Below are positions 42,758-53,849 of a DNA stretch of 64,000 nt, one piece after another. Positions within the stretch are counted from its first letter, which is position 1, and each line of letters begins with the position of its first letter. The notes under the pieces are model-generated. The model saw nothing but the letters and a program-made list of their open reading frames with translations, was not told the origin of the DNA and did no database searches. The DNA is from Prevotella corporis DSM 18810 = JCM 8529 (GTDB lineage: Bacteria > Bacteroidota > Bacteroidia > Bacteroidales > Bacteroidaceae): positions 7,850 through 71,849 of the forward strand of contig NZ_AUME01000009.1 of NCBI RefSeq assembly GCF_000430525.1, written 5' to 3'. Position numbers and translations under genes: made by a program.

Positions 42758-44845
42758 ATGAAGACAATCATTGCAGAAAAGCCCTCCGTGGCACGTGAAA
42801 TCGCCCGCATCGTGGGCGCGACAAAGAGAGAGGAAGGATATTTCGAGGGAGGCGGTTATGCCGTGACATGGGCATTCGGACACCTCGTTCAGCTTGCCAT
42901 GCCCGACGGCTACGGCGTGCGCGGATTTGTCCGTGACAACCTCCCGATTATTCCCGACACATTCACGCTCGTCCCCCGTCAGGTCAGGACGGAGAAAGGT
43001 TACAAGCCCGACAGCGGCGTGGTGTCGCAGATAAAAGTCATCAAAAGACTGTTCGACACAAGCGAACATATCATCGTGGCGACCGATGCCGGACGCGAGG
43101 GAGAGCTTATCTTCCGCTACCTCTACCACTATACGGGTTGCACCACTCCTTTCGTGCGCCTGTGGATCAGCTCTCTCACCGACAAAGCTATCCGCGAGGG
43201 ACTGCGGAAACTCGAAGACGGCAGCAAATACGACAACCTCTACCTCGCCGCCAAAGCGCGGAGCGAATCCGACTGGCTCGTGGGCATCAACGGCACACAG
43301 GCGTTATCCATCGCCGCCGGACACGGCACGTATTCCGTGGGGCGGGTGCAGACACCAACGTTGGCTATGGTATGTGAACGCTACTGGGAGAACCGCCGCT
43401 TTACGTCCGAAGCATTCTGGCAGCTCCATATCGCAACGGACGGTTGCGACGGCGAAGTCGTGAAATTCTCATCCTCCGAGAAATGGAAAGAGAAAGAACC
43501 GGCGATGGAACTATATAATAAGGTAAAGGCGGCAGGTTGCGCCACTGTCACGAAAGCCGAGCGCAAGGAGAAGACGGAGGAAACTCCCTTGCTCTACGAC
43601 CTGACCACGCTCCAGAAAGAAGCCAACGCCAAGCACGGCTTCACGGCGGAACAGACGCTTGAAATCGCGCAGAAACTCTACGAAAAGAAGTTGATAACCT
43701 ATCCGAGAACGGGAAGCCGCTACATCCCCGAAGACGTGTTTGCCGAAATTCCCAAACTGCTCGCTTTCATCGGCACACAGCCCGAATGGAAAGACAAGGT
43801 GCGGGCAAAAGCCGCCCCGACACGCCGCAGCGTGGACGACGGCAAGGTGACAGACCACCATGCCCTGCTCGTCACGGGTGAGAAACCGCTCTTCCTCTCC
43901 AAAGAGGACAATACCATCTATCAGATGATTGCCGGGCGCATGGTCGAGGCATTCTCTGAGAAATGCGTCAAGGATGTGACCACTGTCACGGCGGAATGTG
44001 CCGGAGTGGAGTTTACCGTAAAAGGCAGCGTCGTGAAGCAAACCGGATGGCGTGCCGTCTATGGCGAGGAAAAAGAGGAAATTACCATCCCCGGCTGGCA
44101 GGAAGGCGACACGCTGACACCGAAAGGCTCGTCCATTACCGAAGGAAAGACCAAACCCAAGCCGCTGCATACCGAAGCCACCCTGCTCTCGGCAATGGAA
44201 ACGGCGGGCAAGGAAATTGAGGACGACGCACTGCGGCAGGCGATGAAGGACTGTGGCATCGGTACTCCCGCCACACGCGCCTCCATCATCGAAACGCTTT
44301 TCAAGCGCGGTTACATGGAACGCTGCAAGAAGTCGCTTGTTCCCACCGAAAAAGGACTTGCCCTCAATTCCGTCGTCAAGACGATGCGCATCGCCGATGT
44401 TGCCATGACGGGCGAATGGGAAAAGGAGCTGGCGCGTATCGAGCGCGGGGAACTGTCCGACGACACCTTCCGCAAGGAGATAGAGGCGTACACACGTGAG
44501 ATAACCTCCGAACTGATCTCGTGCGACAAGCTCTTCGGCAGCCGTGACTCCGGCTGCGCGTGTCCCAAGTGTGGCACGGGCAGGATGCGGTTCTACGGCA
44601 AGGTGGTACGCTGCGACAACACGGAGTGCGGACTGCCCGTGTTCCGGCTGAAAGCGGGACGCACCCTGTCCGACGATGAAATCAAAGACCTGCTCACCGA
44701 AGGGCATACCAAGCTGCTCAAAGGGTTCAAGAGCAAACAGGGCAAGAGTTTCGATGCTGTTGTCGCCTTTGACGGGGAATATAACACGACTTTTGTGTTC
44801 CCGGAGGCTAAAAAGGACAAGAAATTTTCAGGACGGAAGAAATAG
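42758..44845 (+). CDS. exc: Type IA topoisomerase, Exc-like
   Basis: A 695-residue topoisomerase III-like protein. The TOPRIM domain starts KTIIAEKPSVAREIARIVG and includes VATDAGREGELIFRY. The active-site Tyr is in LITYPRTGSRYIPED. A C-terminal zinc-ribbon-like module with four cysteines (CACPKCGTGRMRFYGKVVRC, then DNTECGLP) follows. CTnDOT Exc has topoisomerase activity, is needed for in vivo excision and also affects transfer gene expression. The gene is the last of the excision operon; the hairpin at 44923-44952 follows. Confidence 0.93.
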   Translation: MKTIIAEKPSVAREIARIVGATKREEGYFEGGGYAVTWAFGHLVQLAMPDGYGVRGFVRDNLPIIPDTFTLVPRQVRTEKGYKPDSGVVSQIKVIKRLFDTSEHIIVATDAGREGELIFRYLYHYTGCTTPFVRLWISSLTDKAIREGLRKLEDGSKYDNLYLAAKARSESDWLVGINGTQALSIAAGHGTYSVGRVQTPTLAMVCERYWENRRFTSEAFWQLHIATDGCDGEVVKFSSSEKWKEKEPAMELYNKVKAAGCATVTKAERKEKTEETPLLYDLTTLQKEANAKHGFTAEQTLEIAQKLYEKKLITYPRTGSRYIPEDVFAEIPKLLAFIGTQPEWKDKVRAKAAPTRRSVDDGKVTDHHALLVTGEKPLFLSKEDNTIYQMIAGRMVEAFSEKCVKDVTTVTAECAGVEFTVKGSVVKQTGWRAVYGEEKEEITIPGWQEGDTLTPKGSSITEGKTKPKPLHTEATLLSAMETAGKEIEDDALRQAMKDCGIGTPATRASIIETLFKRGYMERCKKSLVPTEKGLALNSVVKTMRIADVAMTGEWEKELARIERGELSDDTFRKEIEAYTREITSELISCDKLFGSRDSGCACPKCGTGRMRFYGKVVRCDNTECGLPVFRLKAGRTLSDDEIKDLLTEGHTKLLKGFKSKQGKSFDAVVAFDGEYNTTFVFPEAKKDKKFSGRKK

Positions 44846-44922
44846 TATTAACTTTGCCACTTGTTCAGAGTAATGAATTGTTCTTCGATACCGGATTACA
44901 CTCATACTTTGGATTTAGTGGT

Positions 44923-44952
44923 GGCACTCGGAGGGATACCGAGTGCCTTTTT
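44923..44952 (+). terminator. Terminator after exc
   Basis: GGCACTCGG-AGGGATA-CCGAGTGCC is a perfect 9-bp stem with a seven-base loop, followed by five T. It ends about 55 bases before the DUF1896 gene, so it could also attenuate that gene. Confidence 0.88.
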
Positions 44953-45007
44953 CTTCCTTTTTCCAACCGATTATCCCGTTAATTATCAATCCGCTAAATC
45001 CAAAGTA

Positions 45008-45460
45008 ATGAACAACAAGAAGAAAAACGAGGGTCAGACCGACTTTTCCTATTACGGTCTGTACCTGCTGGACTATCTCCGCACGAACAAGTTTGAACAG
45101 GCTGACGACACCGCTTTCATACGGGAACGGGCCGACCGTGCCGCCGAAACGTATGAGAGGGCACGGCTTGAAGGCTATCCCGCCGATGGTGCGCAGGAAC
45201 TGGCGATGGACACGCTGCTGCGCGGGCTGCATTATTCCCGTTACGCCATCCTCCGCGAAGTCGTGGAAAACGAGTTTGCCGATGAAGTGCCGGAAGAGAA
45301 GCGTGAAGCCTTTGTCCTGAAACTGCTGCCGCTTGTCGGCAACGTGTTCTCCGTCTATGACCTCTCGGATGACAATTTCGCCCTGTCTTCCGATTACGAC
45401 CTGCTCTACACGGAGCTGACGGGAGCAACCGTCCTTTACTTAGACGAATATGGCGTTTAA
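45008..45460 (+). CDS. DUF1896 family protein
   Basis: A 150-residue acidic protein of the DUF1896 family, common in Bacteroidales conjugative elements. Segments include [41 protein letters not shown] text at 70-90 and a C-terminal [20 protein letters not shown]. The frame extends to 44861 across the terminator, so the ATG at 45008 is used. It overlaps the following methylase-helicase gene by 11 bases and is probably translationally coupled to it. The function is unknown. Confidence 0.75.
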   Translation: MNNKKKNEGQTDFSYYGLYLLDYLRTNKFEQADDTAFIRERADRAAETYERARLEGYPADGAQELAMDTLLRGLHYSRYAILREVVENEFADEVPEEKREAFVLKLLPLVGNVFSVYDLSDDNFALSSDYDLLYTELTGATVLYLDEYGV

Positions 45461-48400
45461 CCGCAAACAGAAACTGCGGGACAACATCGAGGCGATACGG
45501 ACGGCATTCATCCTTGACAGGGAAAATAGGACAGCGACAACCGAAGAGCGTGCCATACTTCAAAGGTACTGCGGTTTCGGCGGTCTGAAATGTATCCTCA
45601 ACCCTGCAAAGGAACTGACGGATGCCGTCCGGTGGGCGAAATCCGACCTCGAACTGTTCGCCCCGACGGTGGAGCTGCACAGGCTTATCCGTGAGAACAG
45701 CAAGGACGAAACAGAGTACAAGCGGTTTGTGGATTCGCTGAAAGCGTCCGTGCTGACCGCTTTCTACACCCCCAAAGAGATAACCGACACCATCGCGGAC
45801 GTGCTGGCAGATTACAGCGTCCGCCCCGCCCGTATGCTCGAACCGTCGGCAGGTGTCGGCGTGTTCGTGGATTCCATGCTGCGGCACAGCCCCAATGCGG
45901 ATGTGATGGCTTTCGAGAAGGATCTGCTCACGGGTACAATCTTGAGGCATCTCTATCCCGACCAGAAAATGCGCACCTGCGGTTTTGAGAAAATCGAAAG
46001 ACCGTTCAACAATTATTTCGACTTGGCGGTGTCCAACATTCCGTTCGGTGACATTGCCGTGTTCGACGCGGAGTTTCAGCGGAGCGACTCTTTCGGCAGA
46101 CGCTCCGCCCAGAAAACCATCCACAACTATTTCTTTCTCAAAGGACTGGATGCCGTGCGTGACGGCGGTATCGTGGCGTTCATCACCTCGCAAGGGGTAT
46201 TGAATAGCACCAAGACCTCCGTGCGTAACGAGCTGTTCAGTCAGGCCAATCTGGTATCCGCGATACGCCTGCCCAACAACCTGTTCACGGACAACGCGGG
46301 CACGGAGGTGGGCAGTGACCTGATTGTCCTGCAAAAGAACCTCAGCAAGAAGGAAATGTCGCAGGACGAGCGGCTGATGACCGTGATACAGACGGACACG
46401 AAAACCGCCCTGACCGACAACGCCTATTTCATCCACCACCCGGAACGCATCGTGCATACGATGGCGAAACTTGACACAGACCCCTACGGGAAGCCCGCTA
46501 TGGTTTATCTGCACGAGGGCAAGGCAGCAGGCATCGCCGGGGATTTGCGCCGTATGCTCGACGAGGATTTCCATTACAGGCTTGCCATGCGCTTGTATTC
46601 GGGTTCAATCCGGCAGGCAGGAACGGAAGAAAAAGTTGCCGTTCAAAATAAAGTAGAGCGTCCTGCCATAAAATTGGAAACAGTATCCTCGGCGCAGACG
46701 GTGGAAACTCCGACAGAAAAGCCGCAACCCGCAGATGAAAAGCCGGAGATAGAACCGCGCCCGCAATATTCCGCAGGCGTGCAGCTCACCCTGCTTGACC
46801 TCTGGGGGATGACGGAAGAGGTCAGCCAACCGAAAACCTCCAAAAAGAAAAAGACGGTGAAAAAGGCAGTTACGGCAAAGTCCACTCCGCCCAAACCGAA
46901 AGTCACGGTTACACCGACAGCTCCAACTGCAAAACCCGCAATGGAGAATAAGGAGGTGAAAGCGGAGAACACCGCCAAGCCTGCCGACCCGGACGACATC
47001 TATGCCACACTGGACTGGGATACCAATCCTCCCATCAACGGTTTCTATGAAATGATGATGGGTTTGACGCCGGAGCGTAGGAAAGAACTTCGGGAACTGG
47101 CAAGGCAGCATAACGAGAAACAAGTGGCGGAAAAGACGGAAGTGAAAGCCGTGCCGGAAACTTCCCGTGAGCAGCCACGACAGGAGGAAACACAGCCGGA
47201 GGCAGTCGCCGCACCTGCCGTTACAGATACCCCATCGGAAGCGGTGGGGACTTTCCTTTTCCCCGACATCGAAGCGGAAAAGCCGAAGGAGGAAGTCGTG
47301 GACCTTTCTCCGCGTGCCTACCACCGCACGCCGGAGATGCACCTGCGCGAAGGGTCGCTGGTGGCTGACCGGGGGCGTCATAACATCGGCTACCTGAAAG
47401 ACATCACGCCATACGGGGCGACATTCCAGCCGCTCGACCTGAAAGGATACCAGAAGGAAAAGGCGTTGTTGTATGTGTCGCTGCGTGACGCCTACGAGCG
47501 TCTGTACCGTTATGAATCGCTCCGGCGCGAGGCAAATGTTCCGTGGCGAGAGCATCTGAATACCTGTTACGATGAGTTTGTCATGCGCTACGGCAACCTC
47601 AACGCCAAGCAGAACGTGAAGTTAGTGATGATGGATGCGGGCGGGCGCGACATCCTTTCGCTGGAACGGATGGAAAACGGAAAGTTCGTCAAGGCGGACA
47701 TCTTCGAGCATCCTGTTTCCTTCGCGGTGGAGAGCCATGCCAACGTAGGCTCTCCCGAAGAAGCCCTGTCTGCGTCGCTCAACAAATATGGTACGGTCAA
47801 TCTCGACTATATGCGGGAGATAACCGACAGCACGGCGGAGGATTTGCTCACTGCCCTGCAAGGGCGCATCTACTACAATCCGCTCGTGACCGGTTACGAA
47901 ATCAAAGACCGTTTCATCGCCGGAAATGTCATAGAGAAAGCGGAACGCATAGAGGCATGGATGGGTGACAATCCCGAAAATGAGCGTATGCCGGAGGTGA
48001 AGCAGGCGTTGGAGGCTCTGAAAGATGCCGAGCCGCAGCGCATCGCCTTCGAGGATCTGGACTTCAATTTCGGGGAACGCTGGATTCCGACGGGTGTCTA
48101 TGCCGCCTACATGAGCCGGCTGTTCGACACGGAGGTGAAAATCGCCTATTCCGCAAGCATGGACGAGTTTTCGGTGGTGTGCGGCTACCGCACCATGAAA
48201 ATCACGGACGAGTTTCTGGTGAAGGGGTATTACCGGAACTATGACGGTATGCACCTCCTAAAACACGCCCTGCACAACACCTGCCCTGACATGATGAAGT
48301 CCATCGGCAAGGACGAGCATGGCAACGACATCAAGATGCGCGACAGCGAGGGAATACAACTCGCCAACGCCAAGATTGACGAGATACGAAACGGCTTCTC

Positions 48401-51266
48401 CGAATGGCTCGAAGAGCAGTCGCCGCAGTTCAAGGAGCGGCTTGTGACGATGTATAACCGCAAGTTCAACTGTTTCGTGCGCCCGCGCTACGACGGCTCC
48501 CATCAGACCTTTCCCGACCTCAACCTGAAAGGGCTGGCAAGCCGGGGTATCAAGAGCGTCTATCCCTCACAGATGGATTGCGTCTGGATGTTGAAACAGA
48601 ACGGCGGCGGAATTTGCGACCACGAGGTGGGAACCGGTAAGACGCTGATAATGTGCATCGCCGCGCATGAGATGAAGCGTCTGAATTTGGCACACAAGCC
48701 GATGATTATCGGGCTGAAAGCCAACGTTGCGGAGATTGCAGCCACCTATCAGGCGGCATATCCCAACGCACGTATTCTGTACGCTTCGGAGAAGGACTTT
48801 TCGACCGCCAACCGTGTGCGCTTCTTCAATAATATAAAGAACAACGACTACGATTGCGTCATCATGTCGCACGACCAGTTCGGCAAGATACCGCAGTCGC
48901 CGGAATTGCAGCAGCGCATCCTGCAAGCAGAGCTTGACACGGTGGAGGAAAACCTCGAAGTGCTACGGCAGCAGGGAAAGAACGTGTCGCGGGCGATGCT
49001 GAAAGGATTGGAGAAGCGCAAGCACAACCTTGAAGCGAAGCTGGAGAAGGTGGAACACGCCATAAAGTCACGCACGGACGACGTGGTGGATTTCAAGCAG
49101 ATGGGCATCGACCACATCTTCATAGATGAGAGCCACCAGTTCAAGAATCTGACTTTCAACACGCGCCACGACCGTGTGGCGGGATTGGGAAACAGCGAGG
49201 GAAGCCAGAAGGCACTTAACATGCTCTTTGCCATACGCACCATACAGGAGCGCACAGGAAAAGACTTGGGTGCGACCTTCCTCTCCGGCACGACTATCAG
49301 CAACTCACTGACTGAATTGTACCTGCTGTTCAAGTACCTGCGCCCGAAGGAGCTGGAACGGCAGGACATAAGGTGTTTCGACGCTTGGGCGGCGATATTT
49401 GCCAAGAAGACGACGGATTTTGAATTTAACGTGACGAACAATGTGGTCCAGAAGGAGCGTTTCCGCTACTTCATCAAAGTGCCGGAGCTTGCCGCCTTCT
49501 ATAATGAAATCACGGACTACCGCACGGCGGAGGATGTGGGCGTTGACCGTCCTGCCAAGAACGAGATACTGCACCATATACCGCCCACGCCGGAACAGGA
49601 GGACTTCATACAGAAACTGATGCAGTTCGCCAAGACGGGCGATGCCACCTTGTTGGGCAGGCTGCCGCTTTCGGAAACGGAAGAAAAGGCGAAGATGCTC
49701 ATCGCCACGGACTATGCCCGGAAAATGGCACTCGACATGCGCATGATAGACCCGAATTACGAAGATCATCCCGACAACAAAGCGAGTCACTGTGCCAAGA
49801 TGATCGCGGAGTATTATCAAAAATACGACGCCCAGAAAGGCACGCAGTTCGTTTTCTCTGATTTGGGGACATACCAGCCGGGCGACGGGTGGAACGTCTA
49901 TTCGGAAATCAAGCGCAAACTGACGGAGGACTACGGTATACCGCCAAGCGAGGTGCGCTTCATTCAGGAGTGCAAGACCGACAAGGCGCGGAAGGCGGTG
50001 ATAGACGCCATGAACGCCGGGACGGTGCGTGTGCTGTTCGGCTCTACCTCTATGCTCGGAACGGGTGTGAACGCCCAGAAACGGTGTGTGGCTATCCATC
50101 ATCTCGATACGCCGTGGCGACCGTCCGACTTGCAACAGCGTGACGGACGCGGAGTTAGGGCAGGTAATGAGATTGCCAAACATTTCGCCGGGAACAACGT
50201 GGATGTAATCATCTACGCGGTGGAGAAGTCACTGGACAGCTACAAGTTCAACCTCCTGCACTGCAAGCAGACTTTCATAAGCCAGCTCAAAAGCGGTGCG
50301 ATGGGTGCGCGTACCATCGACGAGGGGGCAATGGACGAAAAATCGGGCATGAATTTCTCGGAATACATGGCGTTGCTCTCCGGCAATACCGACCTGTTGG
50401 ACAAGGCGAAACTGGAAAAGCGGATCGCATCGCTCGAAGGGGAACGCAAGTCGTTCAACAAGGGCAAGCGTGATTCGGAGTTCAAGCTGGAGTCAAAGAC
50501 CGGCGAGTTGCGCAACAACACGGCTTTCATAGATGCCATGACGGAGGACTGGAACCGCTTCCTGTCGGTGGTGCAGACCGACAAGGAGGGCAACCGCCTT
50601 AATATAATAAAGGTGGACGGAGTGGATTCCGCCGATGAGAAGGTCATCGGAAAGCGTTTGCAGGAGATAGCCAAGAATGCCACGACCGGAGGGTTGTACA
50701 CGCAGGTCGGTGAACTTTACGGTTTTCCGATAAAGGTGGTGAGCGAAAGGATACTCAAAGAGGGATTGGAGTTCACCGACAACCGCTTCGTGGTCGAGGG
50801 GAACTACAAGTACACCTACAACAACGGGCATCTGGCGATGGCTGACCCGTTGGCCGCCGCCCGCAACTTCCTCAACGCGATGGAGAGGATACCCTCCATC
50901 ATCGACCAGTACAAGGCGAAGAACGAGGTGCTGGAGATGGAGATACCGCAGTTACAGGAGATAGCGGGTAAGGTGTGGAAGAAGGAGGACGAGCTGAAGC
51001 AGTTGAAGTCCGAACTTGCCGCCCTTGACCGAAAAATTCAGCTGGAGCTTGCGCCACCCACGCCCGAAGTCGCAGAAAAGGAGAATGAAGGGCAACAGCT
51101 CAAGCCGGAAGCGGAAGATGTGAGGAACAGGCAGGCGCAATATCCCGAAAATGCACCGCCGCAGATACGCAGTCCGGCGGATAGTATCGTTGCCAACCAT
51201 GTCATAATCGGGCGTCCGGGACTGTATGCCAAGGAGGAAACCCGGTCCAAAGGATTGAAAATATAA
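45450..51266 (+). CDS. Giant N6-methylase-like / SNF2-type helicase fusion protein
   Basis: A 1938-residue protein. The N-terminal part (about 1-400) has an adenine-methylase fold: SAM-binding [15 protein letters not shown] near 130 and a catalytic-site variant SNIPFGD near 193 in place of NPPY/NPPF. A Pro/Lys/Glu-rich linker (about 400-620) follows. The C-terminal part (about 1050-1620) is a superfamily 2 helicase: [13 protein letters not shown] (Walker A), [12 protein letters not shown] (DESH box), [20 protein letters not shown], and [21 protein letters not shown] (motif VI). The last 300 residues are helical. Such proteins are a standard backbone gene of CTnDOT-type elements; the role is not established and could be DNA protection, replication or anti-restriction. 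The methylase NIPFGD variant leaves enzymatic activity uncertain. Confidence 0.85.
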   Translation: MAFNRKQKLRDNIEAIRTAFILDRENRTATTEERAILQRYCGFGGLKCILNPAKELTDAVRWAKSDLELFAPTVELHRLIRENSKDETEYKRFVDSLKASVLTAFYTPKEITDTIADVLADYSVRPARMLEPSAGVGVFVDSMLRHSPNADVMAFEKDLLTGTILRHLYPDQKMRTCGFEKIERPFNNYFDLAVSNIPFGDIAVFDAEFQRSDSFGRRSAQKTIHNYFFLKGLDAVRDGGIVAFITSQGVLNSTKTSVRNELFSQANLVSAIRLPNNLFTDNAGTEVGSDLIVLQKNLSKKEMSQDERLMTVIQTDTKTALTDNAYFIHHPERIVHTMAKLDTDPYGKPAMVYLHEGKAAGIAGDLRRMLDEDFHYRLAMRLYSGSIRQAGTEEKVAVQNKVERPAIKLETVSSAQTVETPTEKPQPADEKPEIEPRPQYSAGVQLTLLDLWGMTEEVSQPKTSKKKKTVKKAVTAKSTPPKPKVTVTPTAPTAKPAMENKEVKAENTAKPADPDDIYATLDWDTNPPINGFYEMMMGLTPERRKELRELARQHNEKQVAEKTEVKAVPETSREQPRQEETQPEAVAAPAVTDTPSEAVGTFLFPDIEAEKPKEEVVDLSPRAYHRTPEMHLREGSLVADRGRHNIGYLKDITPYGATFQPLDLKGYQKEKALLYVSLRDAYERLYRYESLRREANVPWREHLNTCYDEFVMRYGNLNAKQNVKLVMMDAGGRDILSLERMENGKFVKADIFEHPVSFAVESHANVGSPEEALSASLNKYGTVNLDYMREITDSTAEDLLTALQGRIYYNPLVTGYEIKDRFIAGNVIEKAERIEAWMGDNPENERMPEVKQALEALKDAEPQRIAFEDLDFNFGERWIPTGVYAAYMSRLFDTEVKIAYSASMDEFSVVCGYRTMKITDEFLVKGYYRNYDGMHLLKHALHNTCPDMMKSIGKDEHGNDIKMRDSEGIQLANAKIDEIRNGFSEWLEEQSPQFKERLVTMYNRKFNCFVRPRYDGSHQTFPDLNLKGLASRGIKSVYPSQMDCVWMLKQNGGGICDHEVGTGKTLIMCIAAHEMKRLNLAHKPMIIGLKANVAEIAATYQAAYPNARILYASEKDFSTANRVRFFNNIKNNDYDCVIMSHDQFGKIPQSPELQQRILQAELDTVEENLEVLRQQGKNVSRAMLKGLEKRKHNLEAKLEKVEHAIKSRTDDVVDFKQMGIDHIFIDESHQFKNLTFNTRHDRVAGLGNSEGSQKALNMLFAIRTIQERTGKDLGATFLSGTTISNSLTELYLLFKYLRPKELERQDIRCFDAWAAIFAKKTTDFEFNVTNNVVQKERFRYFIKVPELAAFYNEITDYRTAEDVGVDRPAKNEILHHIPPTPEQEDFIQKLMQFAKTGDATLLGRLPLSETEEKAKMLIATDYARKMALDMRMIDPNYEDHPDNKASHCAKMIAEYYQKYDAQKGTQFVFSDLGTYQPGDGWNVYSEIKRKLTEDYGIPPSEVRFIQECKTDKARKAVIDAMNAGTVRVLFGSTSMLGTGVNAQKRCVAIHHLDTPWRPSDLQQRDGRGVRAGNEIAKHFAGNNVDVIIYAVEKSLDSYKFNLLHCKQTFISQLKSGAMGARTIDEGAMDEKSGMNFSEYMALLSGNTDLLDKAKLEKRIASLEGERKSFNKGKRDSEFKLESKTGELRNNTAFIDAMTEDWNRFLSVVQTDKEGNRLNIIKVDGVDSADEKVIGKRLQEIAKNATTGGLYTQVGELYGFPIKVVSERILKEGLEFTDNRFVVEGNYKYTYNNGHLAMADPLAAARNFLNAMERIPSIIDQYKAKNEVLEMEIPQLQEIAGKVWKKEDELKQLKSELAALDRKIQLELAPPTPEVAEKENEGQQLKPEAEDVRNRQAQYPENAPPQIRSPADSIVANHVIIGRPGLYAKEETRSKGLKI

Positions 51267-51289
51267 CCTAAGGAATTTTATCTGAAGTA

Positions 51290-51393
51290 TTAATAAGGGC
51301 TATCCCAAAAGGTCTAAAAGTAAATTTTATCCTTTCTGCAAGTATCTATAGGATGGCAACTGCATTTTTTTCTTTTTGGGCAGCCCTTATTAA
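51290..51393. mobile_element. MITE-like element or IS remnant, 104 bp
   Basis: TTAATAAGGGCT at 51290-51301 has a perfect 12-base inverted copy at 51382-51393. The similarity continues inward as ATCCCAAAAGG and, from the other end, GCCCAAAAAGA. A GGGCT-(G)TCCCAAAAG-type end is typical of several Bacteroidetes insertion sequences. There is no coding capacity, so this is a MITE or an internally deleted element. Flanking target duplications cannot be separated from the inverted repeat. Confidence 0.5.
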
Positions 51394-51561
51394 AATTTAT
51401 TCTTATTTTAGGTTATATACATTCATGTCCATTTATGTAAAAAATTCCTGCTGACCTTGTTTATGTCTTGTCAGTCACCATTTGCAAAACCATATTTGAC
51501 CCTCAAAGAGGCTGAATTTGATAAGTAACTTGCTACATACTCATAATAAGGAGCTAAATAG

Positions 51562-51703
51562 AACACGAATGGGAAATACACAAATGCTAAACTAAAGAAG
51601 ATATTGGCCAAAATAAACGCTATACCGAGAGAGAAACTTGATTTTTCAACTTCCTAAAACGGTGTTGTTCAAACATTTCTACTTATTTGTACTTGCCAGT
51701 TGA
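51562..51703 (+). pseudogene. IS30-family transposase remnant (C-terminal end, frameshifted)
   Basis: The frame from 51562 reads NAKLKKILAKINAIPREKLD and on to a stop at 51655. Removing one T near 51652 joins it to STPKTVLFKHFYLFVLAS and a stop at 51701. The joined text resembles the C-terminus of IS30/IS4351-type transposases (KINxRPREKLxFxTPK). IS4351-like debris near tetQ fits the known history of CTnDOT-type elements. The remaining bases up to the tetQ promoter show nothing further. Confidence 0.55.
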
Positions 51704-51781
51704 ACCTACGCTTCCCTAATAAAATGTCTATGGTAAAAAGTTAAAAAATCCTCCCACTTTTGTTAGATATATTTTTTTGTG

Positions 51782-51790
51782 TAATTTTGT
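51782..51790 (+). promoter_or_regulatory. Promoter of tetQ-rteA-rteB
   Basis: TAATTTTGT with TTG at 51760-51762 (19-base spacing) fits the Bacteroidetes promoter and lies about 130 bases before the tetQ ATG at 51924, leaving room for an attenuating leader. Confidence 0.6.
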
Positions 51791-51852
51791 AATCGTTATG
51801 CGGCAGTAATAATATACATATTAATACGAGTTAGTAATCCTGTAGTTCTCAT

Positions 51853-51903
51853 ATGCTACGAGGAGGTATTAAAAGGTGCGTTTCGACAATGCATCTACTG
51901 TAG
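51853..51903 (+). promoter_or_regulatory. Upstream reading frame in the tetQ leader
   Basis: ATG at 51853 opens a 16-codon frame that stops at 51901-51903; its last four codons from the ATG at 51889 read MHLL. An AGGAGG sits at about 51861-51866. In CTnDOT the operon is controlled by translational attenuation with a very short leader peptide; which of these ATGs serves that role cannot be decided by eye. Confidence 0.35.
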
Positions 51904-51923
51904 TATATTATTGCTTAATCCAA

Positions 51924-53849
51924 ATGAATATTATAAATTTAGGAATTCTTGCTCACATTGATGCAGGAAAAACTTCCGTAACCGAGAATCTGCTGTTTGC
52001 CAGTGGAGCAACGGAAAAGTGCGGCCGTGTGGATAATGGTGACACCATAACGGACTCTATGGATATAGAGAAACGTAGAGGAATTACTGTCCGGGCTTCT
52101 ACGACATCTATTATCTGGAATGGAGTGAAATGCAATATCATTGACACTCCGGGACACATGGATTTTATTGCGGAAGTGGAGCGGACATTCAAAATGCTTG
52201 ATGGAGCAGTCCTCATCTTATCCGCAAAGGAAGGCATACAAGCGCAGACAAAGTTGCTGTTCAGTACTTTACAAAAGCTGCAAATCCCGACAATTATATT
52301 TATCAATAAGATTGACCGTGCCGGTGTGAATTTGGAGCGTTTGTATATGGATATAAAAACAAATCTGTCGCAAGATGTCCTGTTTATGCAAACTGTTGTC
52401 GATGGATCGGTTTATCCGGTTTGCTCCCAAACATATATAAAGGAAGAATACAAAGAATTTGTATGCAACCATGACGACGATATATTAGAACGATATTTGG
52501 CGGATAGCGAAATTTCACCGGCTGATTATTGGAATACGATAATCGCTCTTGTGGCAAAAGCCAAAGTCTATCCGGTGCTACATGGATCAGCAATGTTCAA
52601 TATCGGTATCAATGAGTTGTTGGACGCCATTTCTTCTTTTATACTTCCTCCGGCATCAGTCTCAAACAGACTTTCAGCTTATCTCTATAAGATAGAGCAT
52701 GACCCCAAAGGGCATAAAAGAAGTTTTCTTAAAATAATTGACGGAAGTCTGAGACTTCGAGACGTTGTAAGAATCAACGATTCGGAAAAATTCATCAAGA
52801 TTAAAAATCTAAAGACTATTTATCAGGGCAGAGAGATAAATGTTGATGAAGTGGGTGCCAATGATATCGCGATTGTAGAAGATATAGAAGATTTTCGAAT
52901 CGGAGATTATTTAGGTGCTAAACCTTGTTTGATTCAAGGATTATCTCATCAGCATCCCGCTCTCAAATCCTCCGTCCGGCCAAATAAGCCCGAAGAGAGA
53001 AGCAAGGTGATATCCGCTCTGAATACATTGTGGATTGAAGACCCGTCTTTGTCCTTTTCCATAAACTCATATAGTGATGAATTGGAAATCTCGTTATATG
53101 GTTTGACCCAAAAGGAAATCATACAGACATTGCTGGAAGAACGATTTTCCGTAAAGGTCCATTTTGATGAGATCAAGACTATCTACAAAGAACGACCTAT
53201 AAAAAAGGTCAATAAGATTATTCAGATCGAAGTACCACCCAACCCTTACTGGGCCACAATAGGGCTGACTCTTGAACCCTTACCGTTAGGGGCAGGGTTG
53301 CAAATCGAAAGTGACATCTCCTATGGTTATCTGAACCATTCTTTTCAAAATGCCGTTTTTGAAGGGATTCGTATGTCTTGCCAATCTGGTTTACATGGAT
53401 GGGAAGTGACAGATCTGAAAGTAACTTTTACTCAAGCCGAGTATTATAGCCCGGTAAGTACACCTGCTGATTTCAGACAGCTGACCCCTTATGTCTTCAG
53501 GCTGGCTTTGCAACAGTCAGGTGTGGACATTCTCGAACCGATGCTCTGTTTTGAGTTGCAGATACCCCAAGTAGCGAGTTCCAAAGCTATTACAGATTTG
53601 CAAAAACTGATGTCTGAGATTGAAGACATCAGTTGTAATAATGAGTGGTGTCATATTAAAGGGAAAGTTCCATTAAATACAAGTAAAGACTATGCCTCAG
53701 AAGTAAGTTCGTACACTAAGGGCTTAGGCATTTTTATGGTTAAGCCATGTGGGTATCAAATAACAAAAGACGGTTATTCTGATAATATCCGCATGAACGA
53801 AAAAGATAAACTTTTATTCATGTTCCAAAAATCAATGTCATTAAAATAA
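51924..53849 (+). CDS. tetQ: Tetracycline resistance ribosomal protection protein Tet(Q)
   Basis: A GTPase related to EF-G that releases tetracycline from the ribosome. From the ATG at 51924 it has 641 residues; the 16-codon upstream extension (from GTG 51876) gives the 657-residue form sometimes annotated. G-domain motifs are AHIDAGKTS (P-loop), [10 protein letters not shown] (switch I), DTPGHMDF (switch II) and NKIDRAG. The rest follows EF-G domains II-V to the C-terminus [10 protein letters not shown]. The stop codon overlaps the rteA start by one base (TAATG), tying resistance to the regulators of transfer. The sequence closely follows Tet(Q) as I remember it. Confidence 0.96.

Noticed and set aside
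41753..43129. 458-codon minus-strand frame opposite the Orf3-like and exc genes
   Set aside because: Antisense shadow of G+C-rich coding sequence; the plus-strand genes carry recognised motifs.
45117..46574. 485-codon minus-strand frame opposite DUF1896 and the methylase
   Set aside because: Shadow of G+C-rich genes with strong family evidence on the plus strand.
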